NCBI GenBank assembly: GCA_947623765.1
Contig: CANQIG010000038.1
Span: 1-12,535, forward strand
DNA length: 12,535 nt
Reading direction: 5' to 3'
Source of the DNA: an uncultured Clostridia bacterium
Lineage (GTDB): Bacteria; Bacillota; Clostridia; Oscillospirales; Acutalibacteraceae
Positions 1 to 7,516 of the stretch are shown here, in pieces; position 1 is the stretch's first letter; every line of letters begins with the position of its first letter. The notes beneath the pieces were generated by a model. It was not told the origin of the DNA, did no database searches, and saw nothing but the letters and a program-made list of their open reading frames with translations. The position numbers were made by a program, and so were the translations under genes.

Positions 1-1
1 G

Positions 2-2305
2 ATCCAGCGGCTGTTCCGCGACGCCGAGGTCGCGCGGCTCATCAAGCGCTGCAACGATTTCGGCGCGGGCGGCGTCTGCGTGGCGATCGGTGAGCTCGCG
101 CCGGGCCTTGCGATCGACCTGAACAAAGTTCCGAAGAAATATGAAGGGCTCGACGGCACAGAGCTCGCGATCTCCGAATCGCAGGAGCGCATGGCCGTGG
201 TGCTCGACCCGGCGGATGTCGACTTGTTCCGCGAAAAGGCCGCCGGGGAAAACCTCGACGCGACGGTCGTCGCGGTCGTCACCGAGGAGCCGCGCCTCAA
301 GATGGAATGGCGCGGGGACACGGTGGTCGACATCAGCCGCGCGTTCCTCGACACGAACGGCGTGACGCAGCGCGCGAAGGCGTTCATCCCCGCGCCAAAG
401 GCGGAGGACGATTACCGCCGCGCGGTCCCGGAGGCCCTGAAGGGCAAGCCGCTGGCGGAGGCGTTTGCGGAAAACCTCGCGCGGCTCGAGGTCTGCGGGC
501 AGAAGGGGCTTGCCGAGCGCTTCGACGCGTCCATCGGCGCGGCGACCGTGCTCATGCCCTTTGCGGGGACGTATCAGCTCACACCGGAGGACGCGATGGT
601 CGCGAAGATCCCGGTGCTTTCCGGGGAGACAGACGACGCGACCGCGATGGCCTACGGGTACATCCCGGGGCTTGCGCGGTTCTCGCCGTTCCACGGCGCG
701 GCCTACGCGGTCGTGGAGAGCCTGTCGAAGCTCGCCGCCGTCGGCGCGGACCCGATGCAGGCCCGCCTGACGTTCCAGGAATATTTCGAGCGCCTGCACG
801 ATAAGCCGGAGCGCTGGGGCAAGCCTGCCGCCGCGCTGCTCGGCGCGCTCTCGGCGCAGCTCGGCATGGGGCTGCCGGCCATCGGCGGCAAGGACAGTAT
901 GTCCGGGTCGTTCGAGGACCTCGACGTCCCGCCGACGCTCGTCAGCTTCGCCGTGACGATGACGAAGGCCAGCCGCACGCTCTCCGCCGCGTTCCAAAGC
1001 GCGGGGGACCAGGTCGTGCTGCTGCCGATCCCGGAGGATGAAGCGGCGCACCTGCCGGACTGGGAGGCGCTGAAAACCTATTACAAGAATTTCCGCGAGC
1101 TTACGGAAAGCGGGAAGATCCGTGCCGCCTCCGTCGTGAAGGAGGGCGGCGCGGCGGCCTGCGTCGCGAAGATGGCGTTCGGCAACAAGATGGGATTCGT
1201 CTTCAACACGGCCGTCCAGACGCCGGAAATGCTCTTTGCACCGACGGCGGGCGCGATCGTCGCGGAGGTCGCGCAGGGCGCGCTCGAAGCGGTGCAGGCG
1301 CAGATGGACGCCGTCGTGCTCGGCACGGTGAACGAGAGCGGCAGGATCGACGTGGACGGCGAGGCGCTCTCCGTCGACGCGCTGATCGACGCGTGGAGCG
1401 GGAAACTCGAAAAGGTCTTCCCGAACCAGGCGGAGGCCGTGCCGGTCGCGGTGGACGTACCGCTCTGCCGCGAGCGATATACGGGCTCGCCGGTCATCAA
1501 AACGGCGAAGCCGAAGGTGTTCATCCCGGCGTTCCCGGGCACGAACTGCGAGATCGACACGAAGCGCGCGTTCGAGCGCGCCGGCGCCGAGGTGGAGATC
1601 CTCGTCGTGCGGAACCTCTCGCAGAGCGACATTGAATGGACGATCGACCGGATGGAGAAGGCGATCCGTTCGGCGCAGATCGTGATGCTGCCGGGCGGCT
1701 TCTCCGGCGGCGACGAGCCGGAGGGCTCCGGCAAGTTCATCGCGACGACGTTCCGCAACCCGCGCATCGCGGCGGCGGTCGCGGAACTGCTCGAAAAGCG
1801 CGACGGGCTGATGCTCGGCATCTGCAACGGCTTCCAGGCGCTCATCAAGCTGGGCCTCGTTCCGTTCGGGAAGATCATCGCGCCGAGCGAGACCGCGCCG
1901 ACGCTGACCTTCAACACGCTCGGGCGGCACGTCTCGCGTATGGCGTACACGCGGATCACGAGCACGAAGTCGCCGTGGCTCGCGGGGGTTGAGGCGGGCG
2001 ACGTCTTCGCGGTGCCGGTCTCGCACGGCGAGGGACGGTTCGTCGCCGATGAGGAGACCGTGCGGCATCTCGCGGAGAACGGGCAGATCGCGACGCAGTA
2101 TGTCGACCCGGACGGCGCGGTGCGCGGCGAGATCGAATGGAACCCGAACGGCTCCGTCTGCGCGATCGAGGGCATTTTGAGCCCGGACGGCCGCGTCTTC
2201 GGCAAGATGGGCCACAGCGAGCGGCAGGGGACGGACATCTGCAAGAACGTCCCCGGCGCGAAGGACCAGCACATCTTCGAGAGCGGCGTCCGCTATTTCA
2301 AATAA
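2..2305 (+). CDS. purL: Phosphoribosylformylglycinamidine synthase, C-terminal part (5' end outside window)
   Basis: This cytoplasmic enzyme makes FGAM from FGAR, ATP and glutamine, the fourth step of de novo purine synthesis. The reading frame is open from base 2, so the gene enters from the left. About 767 residues are present, which I estimate as the last 60% of a single-chain PurL of roughly 1240 residues. Seen directly: CNDFGAGG near the left edge, the PurL motif GGKDSMSG (about 883-906), and a C-terminal glutaminase domain from about 1510. That domain has the nucleophile Cys in GICNGFQ (codon 1823-1825), a VSHGEGRF block, and the catalytic His-Glu pair in MGHSER (codons 2213-2215 and 2219-2221). 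The glutaminase is therefore fused, unlike the split PurS/PurQ/PurL of Bacillus. The stop is TAA and alr follows within about 30 bases. Codon use is strongly GC-ending. The identification is secure; only the N-terminus is unseen. Confidence 0.96.
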   Translation: MQRLFRDAEVARLIKRCNDFGAGGVCVAIGELAPGLAIDLNKVPKKYEGLDGTELAISESQERMAVVLDPADVDLFREKAAGENLDATVVAVVTEEPRLKMEWRGDTVVDISRAFLDTNGVTQRAKAFIPAPKAEDDYRRAVPEALKGKPLAEAFAENLARLEVCGQKGLAERFDASIGAATVLMPFAGTYQLTPEDAMVAKIPVLSGETDDATAMAYGYIPGLARFSPFHGAAYAVVESLSKLAAVGADPMQARLTFQEYFERLHDKPERWGKPAAALLGALSAQLGMGLPAIGGKDSMSGSFEDLDVPPTLVSFAVTMTKASRTLSAAFQSAGDQVVLLPIPEDEAAHLPDWEALKTYYKNFRELTESGKIRAASVVKEGGAAACVAKMAFGNKMGFVFNTAVQTPEMLFAPTAGAIVAEVAQGALEAVQAQMDAVVLGTVNESGRIDVDGEALSVDALIDAWSGKLEKVFPNQAEAVPVAVDVPLCRERYTGSPVIKTAKPKVFIPAFPGTNCEIDTKRAFERAGAEVEILVVRNLSQSDIEWTIDRMEKAIRSAQIVMLPGGFSGGDEPEGSGKFIATTFRNPRIAAAVAELLEKRDGLMLGICNGFQALIKLGLVPFGKIIAPSETAPTLTFNTLGRHVSRMAYTRITSTKSPWLAGVEAGDVFAVPVSHGEGRFVADEETVRHLAENGQIATQYVDPDGAVRGEIEWNPNGSVCAIEGILSPDGRVFGKMGHSERQGTDICKNVPGAKDQHIFESGVRYFK

Positions 2306-2332
2306 AATCTGCAGATAAAGGGGTTGTCTCAC

Positions 2333-3496
2333 ATGGATATTCTGGAACGGCGCACCTGGGCGGAGATCGATCTGGACGCTGCGGCGAAGAATCTCGCCGC
2401 CGTGCGGAGCCGCATCTCCCCGAAGGCAAAGCTCTGCTGCGTGGTGAAGGCGGACGGCTACGGCCACGGGGCCGTGCCCGTCGCGCGCGTCTTCGCGGAA
2501 AGCGGCGCGGACTGGTTCGCCGTATCCAATATCTTTGAGGCGCTCGAGCTGCGGCAGGGCGACATCCGGCAGCCCGTTTTGATCCTCGGGTATACGCCGC
2601 CGGAAGCGGCCATGGCGCTCGCGGAGAACAACATCTCGCAGTGCGTGTATTCGACGGAGTACGCCGAATCGCTCTCGCGGTGCGCGCGGGCGAGCGGCGT
2701 CACGGTGAAGATGCACGTGAAGATCGACACGGGGATGAGCCGGCTCGGCTTCTGCTTTCAGGACATCAACCGGGACACCGCCGTCTTCGACGAGATCCTC
2801 TCGGTCTGCCGCCTGCCCGGGCTGTTCCCGGAAGGGATCTTCACCCATTTTGCCGTCGCGGACAGCGGTCCTTCGGGGACGATGGCGACGATGCGGCAGT
2901 TCGGATGCTTCAAGGAGCTCGTCGAGACGATGACGCGCGCCGGGGTGGAGTTCCCGATCCGCCACTGCGCGAACAGCGGCGCGGCGCTCGATTACCCGAT
3001 GAGCCACATGGACATGGTCCGCGCGGGGATCGTGCTGTACGGCATTTCACCCTCCGGGGACGTGGCGCACCCGGAGGAGGGCCTTGTCCCGGTGATGCGG
3101 CTGAAAACGGTGGCGGCGCAGATCAAGGAGATCGAGCCGGGGACCGCCGTCAGCTACGGCAGGACGTTCACGGCGAAGGAAAAAATGCGCGTCGCGACGG
3201 TCCCGGTGGGGTACGCCGACGGCTACCCGCGCGCGCTTTCCGACCGCGCCGACGTGCTGATCCGGGGGAAACGCTGCCGCGTGCTCGGGCGGATCTGCAT
3301 GGACCAGTGCATGGTGGACGTGACGGACGTGCCCGAGGCGCGCATGGGCGACACCGTGACGCTGATCGGGCGCGACGGAGACGAGGAAGTGACGGCGGCG
3401 GAGCTCGCCGAAAAGGCGGGGACGATCCCGTATGAGATCATCTGCGGGATCTCCAAGCGCGTGCCGCGCATCGACGTGGGGGAAAGGGCGAGATAG
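2333..3496 (+). CDS. alr: Alanine racemase (PLP-dependent)
   Basis: Alr interconverts L- and D-alanine in the cytoplasm and supplies D-Ala for peptidoglycan. The 387-residue product has the usual family length. Lys39 in CVVKADGYGHG is the PLP-binding lysine, and Tyr275 in AVSYGRTF matches the second catalytic base of Alr. HVKIDTGMSRLG, the HCANS block, and GRICMDQCMVDV near the C-terminus are all typical. I chose ATG 2333 because AAAGGGG (2317-2323) lies 9 bases before it. A TTG at 2324 in the same frame abuts that Shine-Dalgarno and is unlikely to be used. The gene starts 27 bases after purL and its stop touches the next ATG, so co-transcription is likely, although purines and D-alanine have no direct metabolic link. 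Family assignment is firm. Whether it is the only racemase in the genome cannot be seen. Confidence 0.96.
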   Translation: MDILERRTWAEIDLDAAAKNLAAVRSRISPKAKLCCVVKADGYGHGAVPVARVFAESGADWFAVSNIFEALELRQGDIRQPVLILGYTPPEAAMALAENNISQCVYSTEYAESLSRCARASGVTVKMHVKIDTGMSRLGFCFQDINRDTAVFDEILSVCRLPGLFPEGIFTHFAVADSGPSGTMATMRQFGCFKELVETMTRAGVEFPIRHCANSGAALDYPMSHMDMVRAGIVLYGISPSGDVAHPEEGLVPVMRLKTVAAQIKEIEPGTAVSYGRTFTAKEKMRVATVPVGYADGYPRALSDRADVLIRGKRCRVLGRICMDQCMVDVTDVPEARMGDTVTLIGRDGDEEVTAAELAEKAGTIPYEIICGISKRVPRIDVGERAR

Positions 3497-3985
3497 ATGG
3501 CCGCGAAGGTGATCTGCATCTGCGGGAAGCCGTGCAGCGGCAAGACGACGCTCGGGAAGCGGCTGATCGGGGAGCGGCCCGCGCTGCTGCTCTCCTGCGA
3601 CGAGCTGACGGACTTTCTTTTCGACAACGATCTCGGCGAGCGGTACGACGCGATGCTCGTCCGGGTGAAGGATTATCTGCTGCAAAAGGCGGCGGACGCG
3701 GTCGCGGCGGGGTGCGGCGCGGTGCTCGACTGGGGCCTTTGGGACCGCGCGGACAGATCGTCCATCCGGGCGTTTTTCGACGCGCGCGGCATCGAGACCG
3801 AATGGTACTTTCTCGACGTTCCCGACGGGGAATGGCGCCGCAGGATCGAGACGCGGAACGCGGCGGTCGCGCGGGGAGAATCGCGGGATTTTTACATCGA
3901 CGAGGGGTTGCTGCGGAAGATCGAAGCGCGGTTTGAACCGCCGGACGAGGACGAGCGGAAGACGATGCGCGTCGTCCGCGCATGA
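3497..3985 (+). CDS. Small P-loop ATPase/kinase-like protein (AAA_33 / zeta-toxin-like fold)
   Basis: This 162-residue protein begins with a beta strand and a Walker A motif, GKPCSGKT (residues 10-17). It then has LLSCDELTDFLF (around 33-44), where a base or substrate-binding Asp sits in related kinases. The central block VLDWGLWDRADRSSIRAFF is followed by YFLDVPDGEWRRRIETRN, the pattern of small AAA_33 ATP-binding proteins related to zeta toxins and antibiotic phosphotransferases. The likely chemistry is phosphoryl transfer from ATP to a small molecule or RNA, but no substrate can be read. The ATG lies directly against the alr stop (TAGATG), with a purine-rich GGGGGAAAGGG stretch about 9 bases upstream, so translation is probably coupled. 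No antitoxin-like partner is visible, which argues against a zeta toxin-antitoxin pair. The fold is likely; the function is unknown. Confidence 0.75.
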   Translation: MAAKVICICGKPCSGKTTLGKRLIGERPALLLSCDELTDFLFDNDLGERYDAMLVRVKDYLLQKAADAVAAGCGAVLDWGLWDRADRSSIRAFFDARGIETEWYFLDVPDGEWRRRIETRNAAVARGESRDFYIDEGLLRKIEARFEPPDEDERKTMRVVRA

Positions 3986-4083
3986 CCGAAAAAGAACGGT
4001 TCCGGCGCGGGTCTGTGGGCAGGATATAAATCGGTGTGCTTGTTTGGCGCTTGCTGTTGCGGCAAGCAGGGACAGCGGACGGG

Positions 4084-4124
4084 ACGCTCCGGGCGGGGAC
4101 GAAGTCGCCGGAGCGTTTTCTTTT
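4084..4124 (+). terminator. Intrinsic terminator after the purL-alr-kinase block
   Basis: A 9-bp arm ACGCTCCGG (4084-4092) pairs perfectly with CCGGAGCGT (4108-4116). A small inner GAC-GAA-GTC hairpin lies in the loop, and TTTTCTTTT follows. It is about 100 bases after the kinase stop. A second small hairpin, GCTTGC/GCAAGC (4049-4054 with 4062-4067), precedes it. Because a promoter follows at about 4195, I read this as the end of the upstream unit. A leader attenuator cannot be excluded. Confidence 0.75.
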
Positions 4125-4176
4125 GATGCGGGCAGAAGCTTCGGAAATAAAATCGGTGAACGGTCTTCAGGGACCG

Positions 4177-4203
4177 TGGATTGTTTTCAGCAGGTGGTAT
4201 AAT
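4177..4203 (+). promoter_or_regulatory. Extended -10 promoter for GNAT1
   Basis: TGGTATAAT (4195-4203) is a perfect -10 with the extended TGn element. A weak -35-like TGGATT at 4177-4182 is only 15 bases away, so the extended -10 probably carries recognition. The -10 starts 62 bases before the chosen GNAT1 start, similar to three other promoters in this block. Confidence 0.6.
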
Positions 4204-4259
4204 AAAATCGAGCGGGATGTTCGGCAAATCGGAAGACGGAGGCGGTTTATACGGATGGA

Positions 4260-4703
4260 TTGAAAATCACAAAAGTGGACAAAGGCACAGCCTTGGCAGA
4301 TATGCTGATATGTTTCGTTGAAAATTTCTCATGGGAAGACGTAAAAGAGCATATGTTGGGCGAACTGAGGGCGTGGACATTTACGGATTGGGAGACCCCG
4401 TTTGTTGCGACCGTAGATGATCGGATCGTGGGAACGACCTACATCCGGAAGCAAGACTATTATCCGCTGCCGGAAATCTGTCCGTGGGTATCGGGTGTTT
4501 TTGTATCGGAAGAATATCGCGGGCATAGGATCAGCGAAAAACTGATCGCCTTTGCAAACGACTATGCAAAGAAAAATGGATTCGATAAAACATATATCCC
4601 ATCCATACATATCGGTCTATATGAGAAGTATGGATATAGGTATCTCAGGGATATTGTCAATTATGGCGGCGGAACGGACCGGTTGTATGTCAAAGAAATA
4701 TAA
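4260..4703 (+). CDS. GNAT family N-acetyltransferase (GNAT1)
   Basis: The 147-residue product has a GNAT core: ETPFVATVDDRIVGTTYI (strands 2-3), then PWVSGVFVSEEYRGHRISEKLIAFA (76-99), where EYRGHRIS is the motif A acetyl-CoA pyrophosphate loop. A C-terminal IHIGLYEKYGYRYL (117-129) is typical of motif B. It should transfer acetyl from acetyl-CoA to a small-molecule amine or a protein; the substrate is unreadable. No in-frame ATG or GTG lies upstream near the ribosome site. I take TTG 4260, with GGAGG (4238-4242) rather far off at 17 bases, because it gives the expected family N-terminus (MKITKVDKG); ATG 4302 is the alternative. Base composition drops sharply to near 45% GC here, from about 70% in the preceding genes, which suggests a different origin. 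Confidence 0.85.
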   Translation: MKITKVDKGTALADMLICFVENFSWEDVKEHMLGELRAWTFTDWETPFVATVDDRIVGTTYIRKQDYYPLPEICPWVSGVFVSEEYRGHRISEKLIAFANDYAKKNGFDKTYIPSIHIGLYEKYGYRYLRDIVNYGGGTDRLYVKEI

Positions 4704-4737
4704 TATAAGAGGGCAACAAGTTTCCGCTTAAGCTGGG

Positions 4738-4746
4738 TGGTACAAT
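4738..4746 (+). promoter_or_regulatory. Extended -10 promoter for GNAT2
   Basis: TGGTACAAT is an extended -10 with one mismatch in the hexamer. No good -35 is visible at 16-18 bases. It lies 67 bases before the chosen ATG. A plain TATAAT also overlaps the GNAT1 stop codon (4699-4704) and could serve instead. Confidence 0.45.
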
Positions 4747-4807
4747 GTTCAATGTCGAACAGGGGCTGTTCGACCGATCGGGCTTCTATGGAGGAGGCAG
4801 AAAAAAG

Positions 4808-5263
4808 ATGCAGGTCATCGCGCACGAAATGGAATATAAAGGCGGAGAAATGGCGTCTGATCTGCGGCTGAGACAGTATTCTGACGCCGATTATTGGAAG
4901 TACAGAAGCGTTTACGAAGCGTGCTTCCACGATATGAGAGCGGCATTGCAGCGGTTTCCTGTCGATATTTGCGCGAGTCGGGAAAAGCTGGAACAGGAAA
5001 AAGGGAATATCTATATCCTTGAAGTCGATGGAAAACTCATCGGCTCGGTTGCGATATACGGAAATGAGATCGATGATTTGATCGTGGCAAAGGACTTTCA
5101 ACGGCGAGGGTATGGCGAGGCGTTGCTGCGGTTTGCGGTCTCTTTCCTGCAAAGAAGCCATATTGCCCCGATCCGGCTTCACGTTGCCGATTGGAATCAA
5201 GGGGCGATCAAGATGTATTTGAAAAACGGATTTGTTATCGTCGGTACAGAAGTGGTGGAATGA
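4808..5263 (+). CDS. GNAT family N-acetyltransferase (GNAT2)
   Basis: The product is 151 residues from ATG 4808, chosen because GAGGAGG (4791-4797) lies 10 bases upstream. ATG 4850 would give 137 residues but has a GGAG only 2 bases away. The GNAT fold is clear: IYILEVDGKLIGSVAIY (strands), DDLIVAKDFQRRGYGEALL with the acetyl-CoA loop QRRGYG at 98-103, and the motif B signature N130-A133-Y137-G141-F142 in WNQGAIKMYLKNGF. It resembles general RimI/YobR-like acetyltransferases, and the substrate cannot be assigned. GC content is moderate, as in GNAT1. It shares no close similarity with GNAT1, so it is not a recent duplicate. It is followed by a long non-coding stretch with hairpins. Confidence 0.9.
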   Translation: MQVIAHEMEYKGGEMASDLRLRQYSDADYWKYRSVYEACFHDMRAALQRFPVDICASREKLEQEKGNIYILEVDGKLIGSVAIYGNEIDDLIVAKDFQRRGYGEALLRFAVSFLQRSHIAPIRLHVADWNQGAIKMYLKNGFVIVGTEVVE

Positions 5264-5390
5264 TCATGGATCGGGCAGTAGAATGGAATGAAACGCCGGA
5301 GTATAGCAAAAGGAAAAACTAATTGACGGGGAAATGGACAAGTTCCCGCTTGTCGAACAAGAACACAGCGGCCTTTTTCATTTGACTTTC

Positions 5391-5426
5391 CCTCGGCGGC
5401 TTTTCGCCGGGGTCTGTTGTTTTTTT
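5391..5426 (+). terminator. Probable intrinsic terminator after GNAT2
   Basis: CCTCGGCG (5391-5398) pairs with CGCCGGGG (5405-5412), one pair being a U-G wobble, across a 6-base loop. It is followed by TCTGTTGTTTTTTT. It is 128 bases downstream of the GNAT2 stop. A shorter CTTTTTCAT tract lies just upstream at about 5373-5381. Confidence 0.6.
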
Positions 5427-5453
5427 GGGGAAGCGGTTCCGGCGGGGAGAGGG
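5421..5453. repeat. 33-bp dispersed intergenic repeat, copy 1
   Basis: A six-T run is followed by a GC-rich 27-mer that begins GGGGAAGCGGTTCC. It matches 8455-8487 at 32 of 33 positions, the difference being G versus C right after the T run. It contains a short GGAA-GCGG-TTCC palindrome. Both copies lie about 35-40 bases after a CGGYCTTTTTCAT tract behind a gene. A weaker echo (CGGTTCCGGCG) occurs near 4000. Its nature is unknown; it resembles REP-like or terminator-associated repeats. Confidence 0.8.
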
Positions 5454-5584
5454 ACGCGAGCGGTAAAGTGTTCCATGCGGCAGTGTCGGAAACGGCGCTT
5501 TCTGGGAATATGCGAGGCTGGGGCGGATTTGACTGTCAGGGAGGGCGTTTGCGTCGATCATTCGGGGAACTGTGTAACGGACAG

Positions 5585-5613
5585 TAGATTTCTTCCGATC
5601 TGCGTGGTATAAT
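5585..5613 (+). promoter_or_regulatory. Promoter for GNAT3
   Basis: A TAGATT -35-like hexamer (5585-5590) and a perfect TATAAT (5608-5613) are separated by 17 bases, with the extended TGG before the -10. It starts 58 bases before the GNAT3 ATG. The surrounding 39 bases (5577-5615) match the M28 gene promoter (7480-7518) at 29 positions. Confidence 0.7.
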
Positions 5614-5665
5614 GGGGAAGGTCGAATGGGAGACGGGTCGAAAAATGGGAAATAGAGGTAGACGC

Positions 5666-6145
5666 ATGGAGATCAGAGGGTATCACGAAAACGACGTGCC
5701 TGCGATGGTGCGGATCTGGAACGAAGTCGTGGAGGAGGGCGCTGCGTTTCCGCAGCTGGAATTTCTCGACGGCGAGAGCGGCAGGAGATTTTTTGCAGAA
5801 CAAACGCACTGCGCCGTTGCGGAGGAGGACGGGGCGGTCGTCGGGCTTTATATCCTCCACCCGAACAATGTCGGCCGCTGCGGACATATCGCGAATGCAA
5901 GCTATGCGATCGACTCGAACTATCGGGGAAAGCACATCGGGGAGAAGCTCGTTTCGGACAGTCTTGTGCAGGCGAAAAACGCCGGGTTCAAGCTGATGCA
6001 GTTCAACGCGGTGGTCGACAGCAACGTGCAGGCGCGGCATCTGTACGAACGGCTGGGCTTTGTACAGATCGGGACCATTCCGAACGGGTTTATGATGAAA
6101 GACGGGAGCTACCAAAACATCCACCTGTATTATTATGTGCTGTGA
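5666..6145 (+). CDS. GNAT family N-acetyltransferase (GNAT3), phosphinothricin-acetyltransferase-like layout
   Basis: The product is 159 residues from ATG 5666, chosen for AGAGGT (5654-5659) 6 bases upstream. Upstream in-frame ATGs exist at 5612 and 5645, but the first overlaps the -10 element. The N-terminus MEIRGYHENDVPAMVRIWNEVVEEGAAFP is the helix-1 region common to PAT-like acetyltransferases. The core shows HCAVAEEDGAVVGLYIL, ASYAIDSNYRGKHIGEKLV with the acetyl-CoA loop YRGKHIG (86-92), and N120-A123-LY-LGF (motif B). The C-terminal YYYVL strand is complete. The annotation should not be read as herbicide resistance, since the family is broad and the substrate is unknown. GC content is higher than in GNAT1 and GNAT2. 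Confidence 0.9.
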   Translation: MEIRGYHENDVPAMVRIWNEVVEEGAAFPQLEFLDGESGRRFFAEQTHCAVAEEDGAVVGLYILHPNNVGRCGHIANASYAIDSNYRGKHIGEKLVSDSLVQAKNAGFKLMQFNAVVDSNVQARHLYERLGFVQIGTIPNGFMMKDGSYQNIHLYYYVL

Positions 6146-6152
6146 TGGCCTC

Positions 6153-6178
6153 CGGGTTTTGAGACGGAGCAAAACCCG
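6153..6178 (+). other. Strong hairpin after GNAT3 (terminator-like without T tract)
   Basis: CGGGTTTTG (6153-6161) pairs perfectly with CAAAACCCG (6170-6178) around an 8-base loop, starting 8 bases after the GNAT3 stop. TTCGG follows rather than a T run, so it may protect the 3' end of the mRNA or act as a weak terminator. The rest of the gap to GNAT4 is GC-rich with further small inverted repeats and no recognised gene. A weak TTGATT-16-AATAAA (6322-6349) could be the GNAT4 promoter. Confidence 0.55.
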
Positions 6179-6369
6179 TTCGGAACGAAAAAGCCGGTCC
6201 GCGGTGCGGGGTGGTGCGGCGGGCAGCTCCGGCGCAGGCAGGGGCGAACGAGAAAACAGCCGGAAGCTATGCCCCTTGCCCGAGCAAGCTGCGAACCCTA
6301 GCCGGTTGGGAAACAAAGAGCTTGATTTTTAAGAGGAAAACGGAATAAAGGTTGAAAAGGAGAGAGCAA

Positions 6370-6801
6370 ATGGAATATTTTCGCATTACGAAGGACGATT
6401 TGGATGGACTGAAAGCGCTCCAGATCGGTTACAAACGGGAGATCGGGGAAGAACCGCCCACGGAGGAGAACTTTGAAAGCCTTTCCGAGGCGATCCAAAA
6501 GGGGAAGATCTTCTTTTACGGGTGCGCGGATGCGGGGCGGCTGGTCGCCTGCTGTTCCGTTACGCCGACGTATTCCACCTTTCAATACCAGACAGGGGGC
6601 GTGTTTGAGGATTTCTACATCGTTCCCGAATATCGGCACAAAGGGATCGCGAGGCAGCTGGTCCGGTTTGCGTATCGGGAGAGCGGCGTGAGTTCTCTCA
6701 CCGTGGGATGTGCGGACTGCGATATTCAAATGTACCAGTCCTTGGGCTTTTCGGTCCCGCTGGGAAATCTGCTCGCGTTTGAGGGGCAAACCGAGTTTTA
6801 G
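6370..6801 (+). CDS. GNAT family N-acetyltransferase (GNAT4)
   Basis: The product is 143 residues. ATG 6370 is chosen because AAGGAG (6357-6362) lies 7 bases before it. A TTG at 6352 precedes the Shine-Dalgarno and is unlikely. Visible motifs are FFYGCADAGRLVACCSVTP (strands 2-3), GVFEDFYIVPEYRHKGIARQLV with the acetyl-CoA loop EYRHKGIA (87-94), and CDIQMYQSLGF (117-127) at the motif B position. The C-terminal half is short, so this is a compact GNAT. No strong extended -10 lies upstream, unlike the other three GNATs. It is separated from the HD gene by 16 bases and probably forms a two-gene transcript with it. The substrate is unknown. Confidence 0.88.
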   Translation: MEYFRITKDDLDGLKALQIGYKREIGEEPPTEENFESLSEAIQKGKIFFYGCADAGRLVACCSVTPTYSTFQYQTGGVFEDFYIVPEYRHKGIARQLVRFAYRESGVSSLTVGCADCDIQMYQSLGFSVPLGNLLAFEGQTEF

Positions 6802-6817
6802 AAAGGGGAGACAGCCG

Positions 6818-7414
6818 GTGTATCCGAATAGACAGGAAGCGTTAAGTTTATTGAAGGAAGCGGAAGAAAGGAATCCCGGGGCGTGGGGAGACCACAGCAG
6901 GACCGCCGCGCACTGCGCGGAAAAGATCGCGGCGCGGTGTGCGGGGATGGATGCGGATAAGGCGTATGTCTTGGGCTTGCTCCACGACATCGGCAGACGG
7001 TTCGGCGTTTACCATCTGAAACATATCTCCGATGGCTGCACCTACATGACGGCCCTTGGATATGACGAGGTTGCGAGAGTCTGTCTGTCGCATTCCTTTC
7101 ATAATCGGACGGTCGACGAGTACATCGGCAGGTTCGACACGACGGAGGAAGAGCTGGAGATGATCCGCAGCAAGCTGAATGAGATGGTGTATGACGATTA
7201 CGACCGGCTGATCCAGTTGTGCGACGCCATCGCGGGCGTGGACGGTGTGGTGGATATGGAAGCCAGAATGCTGGATGTGAAGCGCAGGTACGGCGCGTAT
7301 CCGCAGGCCAAATGGGACGCCAACTTTGCGTTAAAGCGCTATTTTGAGGAAAAGATGCGGCAGGATCTGTATGAGGCGGTGGAAAAGGAAAGCTTCAGGC
7401 CCGGTTTGGGTTGA
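6818..7414 (+). CDS. HD-domain phosphohydrolase
   Basis: The product is 198 residues starting at GTG 6818, supported by AAAGGGGAG (6802-6810) 7 bases upstream. Longer in-frame starts would lie inside GNAT4. The HD signature is complete: H26 in DHSRTA (H32 also near), HD at 56-57 in GLLHDIGRRFG, H92 in CLSHSFHNRTVDEY, and D136 in QLCDAIAG. These would bind one or two metal ions and hydrolyse a phosphoester, commonly of a nucleotide or cyclic nucleotide. The protein lacks RelA-type synthetase motifs or a second domain, so it is a small stand-alone HD protein. It is probably co-transcribed with GNAT4. The role is not assigned. A CGTCC-GCCC-GGACG hairpin follows at 7422-7435 without a T tract. 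Confidence 0.88.
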   Translation: MYPNRQEALSLLKEAEERNPGAWGDHSRTAAHCAEKIAARCAGMDADKAYVLGLLHDIGRRFGVYHLKHISDGCTYMTALGYDEVARVCLSHSFHNRTVDEYIGRFDTTEEELEMIRSKLNEMVYDDYDRLIQLCDAIAGVDGVVDMEARMLDVKRRYGAYPQAKWDANFALKRYFEEKMRQDLYEAVEKESFRPGLG

Positions 7415-7487
7415 ACGGTAACGTCCGCCCGGACGGCAGGATGACGCCTGAGAGGGTTCGACGGTTGGAGTTGTCAATGGCGGACAG

Positions 7488-7516
7488 TGGATTTGTTCAC
7501 ATTTGGTCGGTATGAT
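7488..7516 (+). promoter_or_regulatory. Promoter for the M28 peptidase gene
   Basis: TGGATT (7488-7493) is 17 bases from TATGAT (7511-7516), whose start is 57 bases before the ATG. The whole 7480-7518 stretch matches the GNAT3 promoter region at 29 of 39 positions. Confidence 0.6.

Larger units (their letters stand above)
5264..5665 (+). other. 402-bp intergenic region between GNAT2 and GNAT3
   Basis: In order it holds a tiny 18-codon frame starting at ATG 5266 that I do not believe is a gene, and a GACAAG/CTTGTC hairpin (5337-5342 with 5349-5354). Next come a terminator (5391-5426), the 33-bp intergenic repeat (5421-5453), about 120 bases of GC-rich sequence with no recognised content, and the GNAT3 promoter (5585-5613) with its leader. 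Confidence 0.7.

Noticed and set aside
1081..2274. Antisense open frame of about 400 codons opposite purL
   Set aside because: Ser/Pro/Thr-rich composition without motifs, overlapping the conserved glutaminase domain on the + strand.
3497..3985. Zeta-type toxin of a toxin-antitoxin pair
   Set aside because: No small antitoxin gene lies on either side; the neighbours are alr and a terminator region.
4036..4263. Open frame of 75 codons ahead of GNAT1
   Set aside because: It spans a terminator hairpin and an extended -10 promoter, and the product resembles nothing.
5266..5322. 18-codon frame starting just after the GNAT2 stop
   Set aside because: Too short, with no convincing Shine-Dalgarno and no recognisable sequence; most likely chance, though a remnant of a lost gene cannot be excluded.
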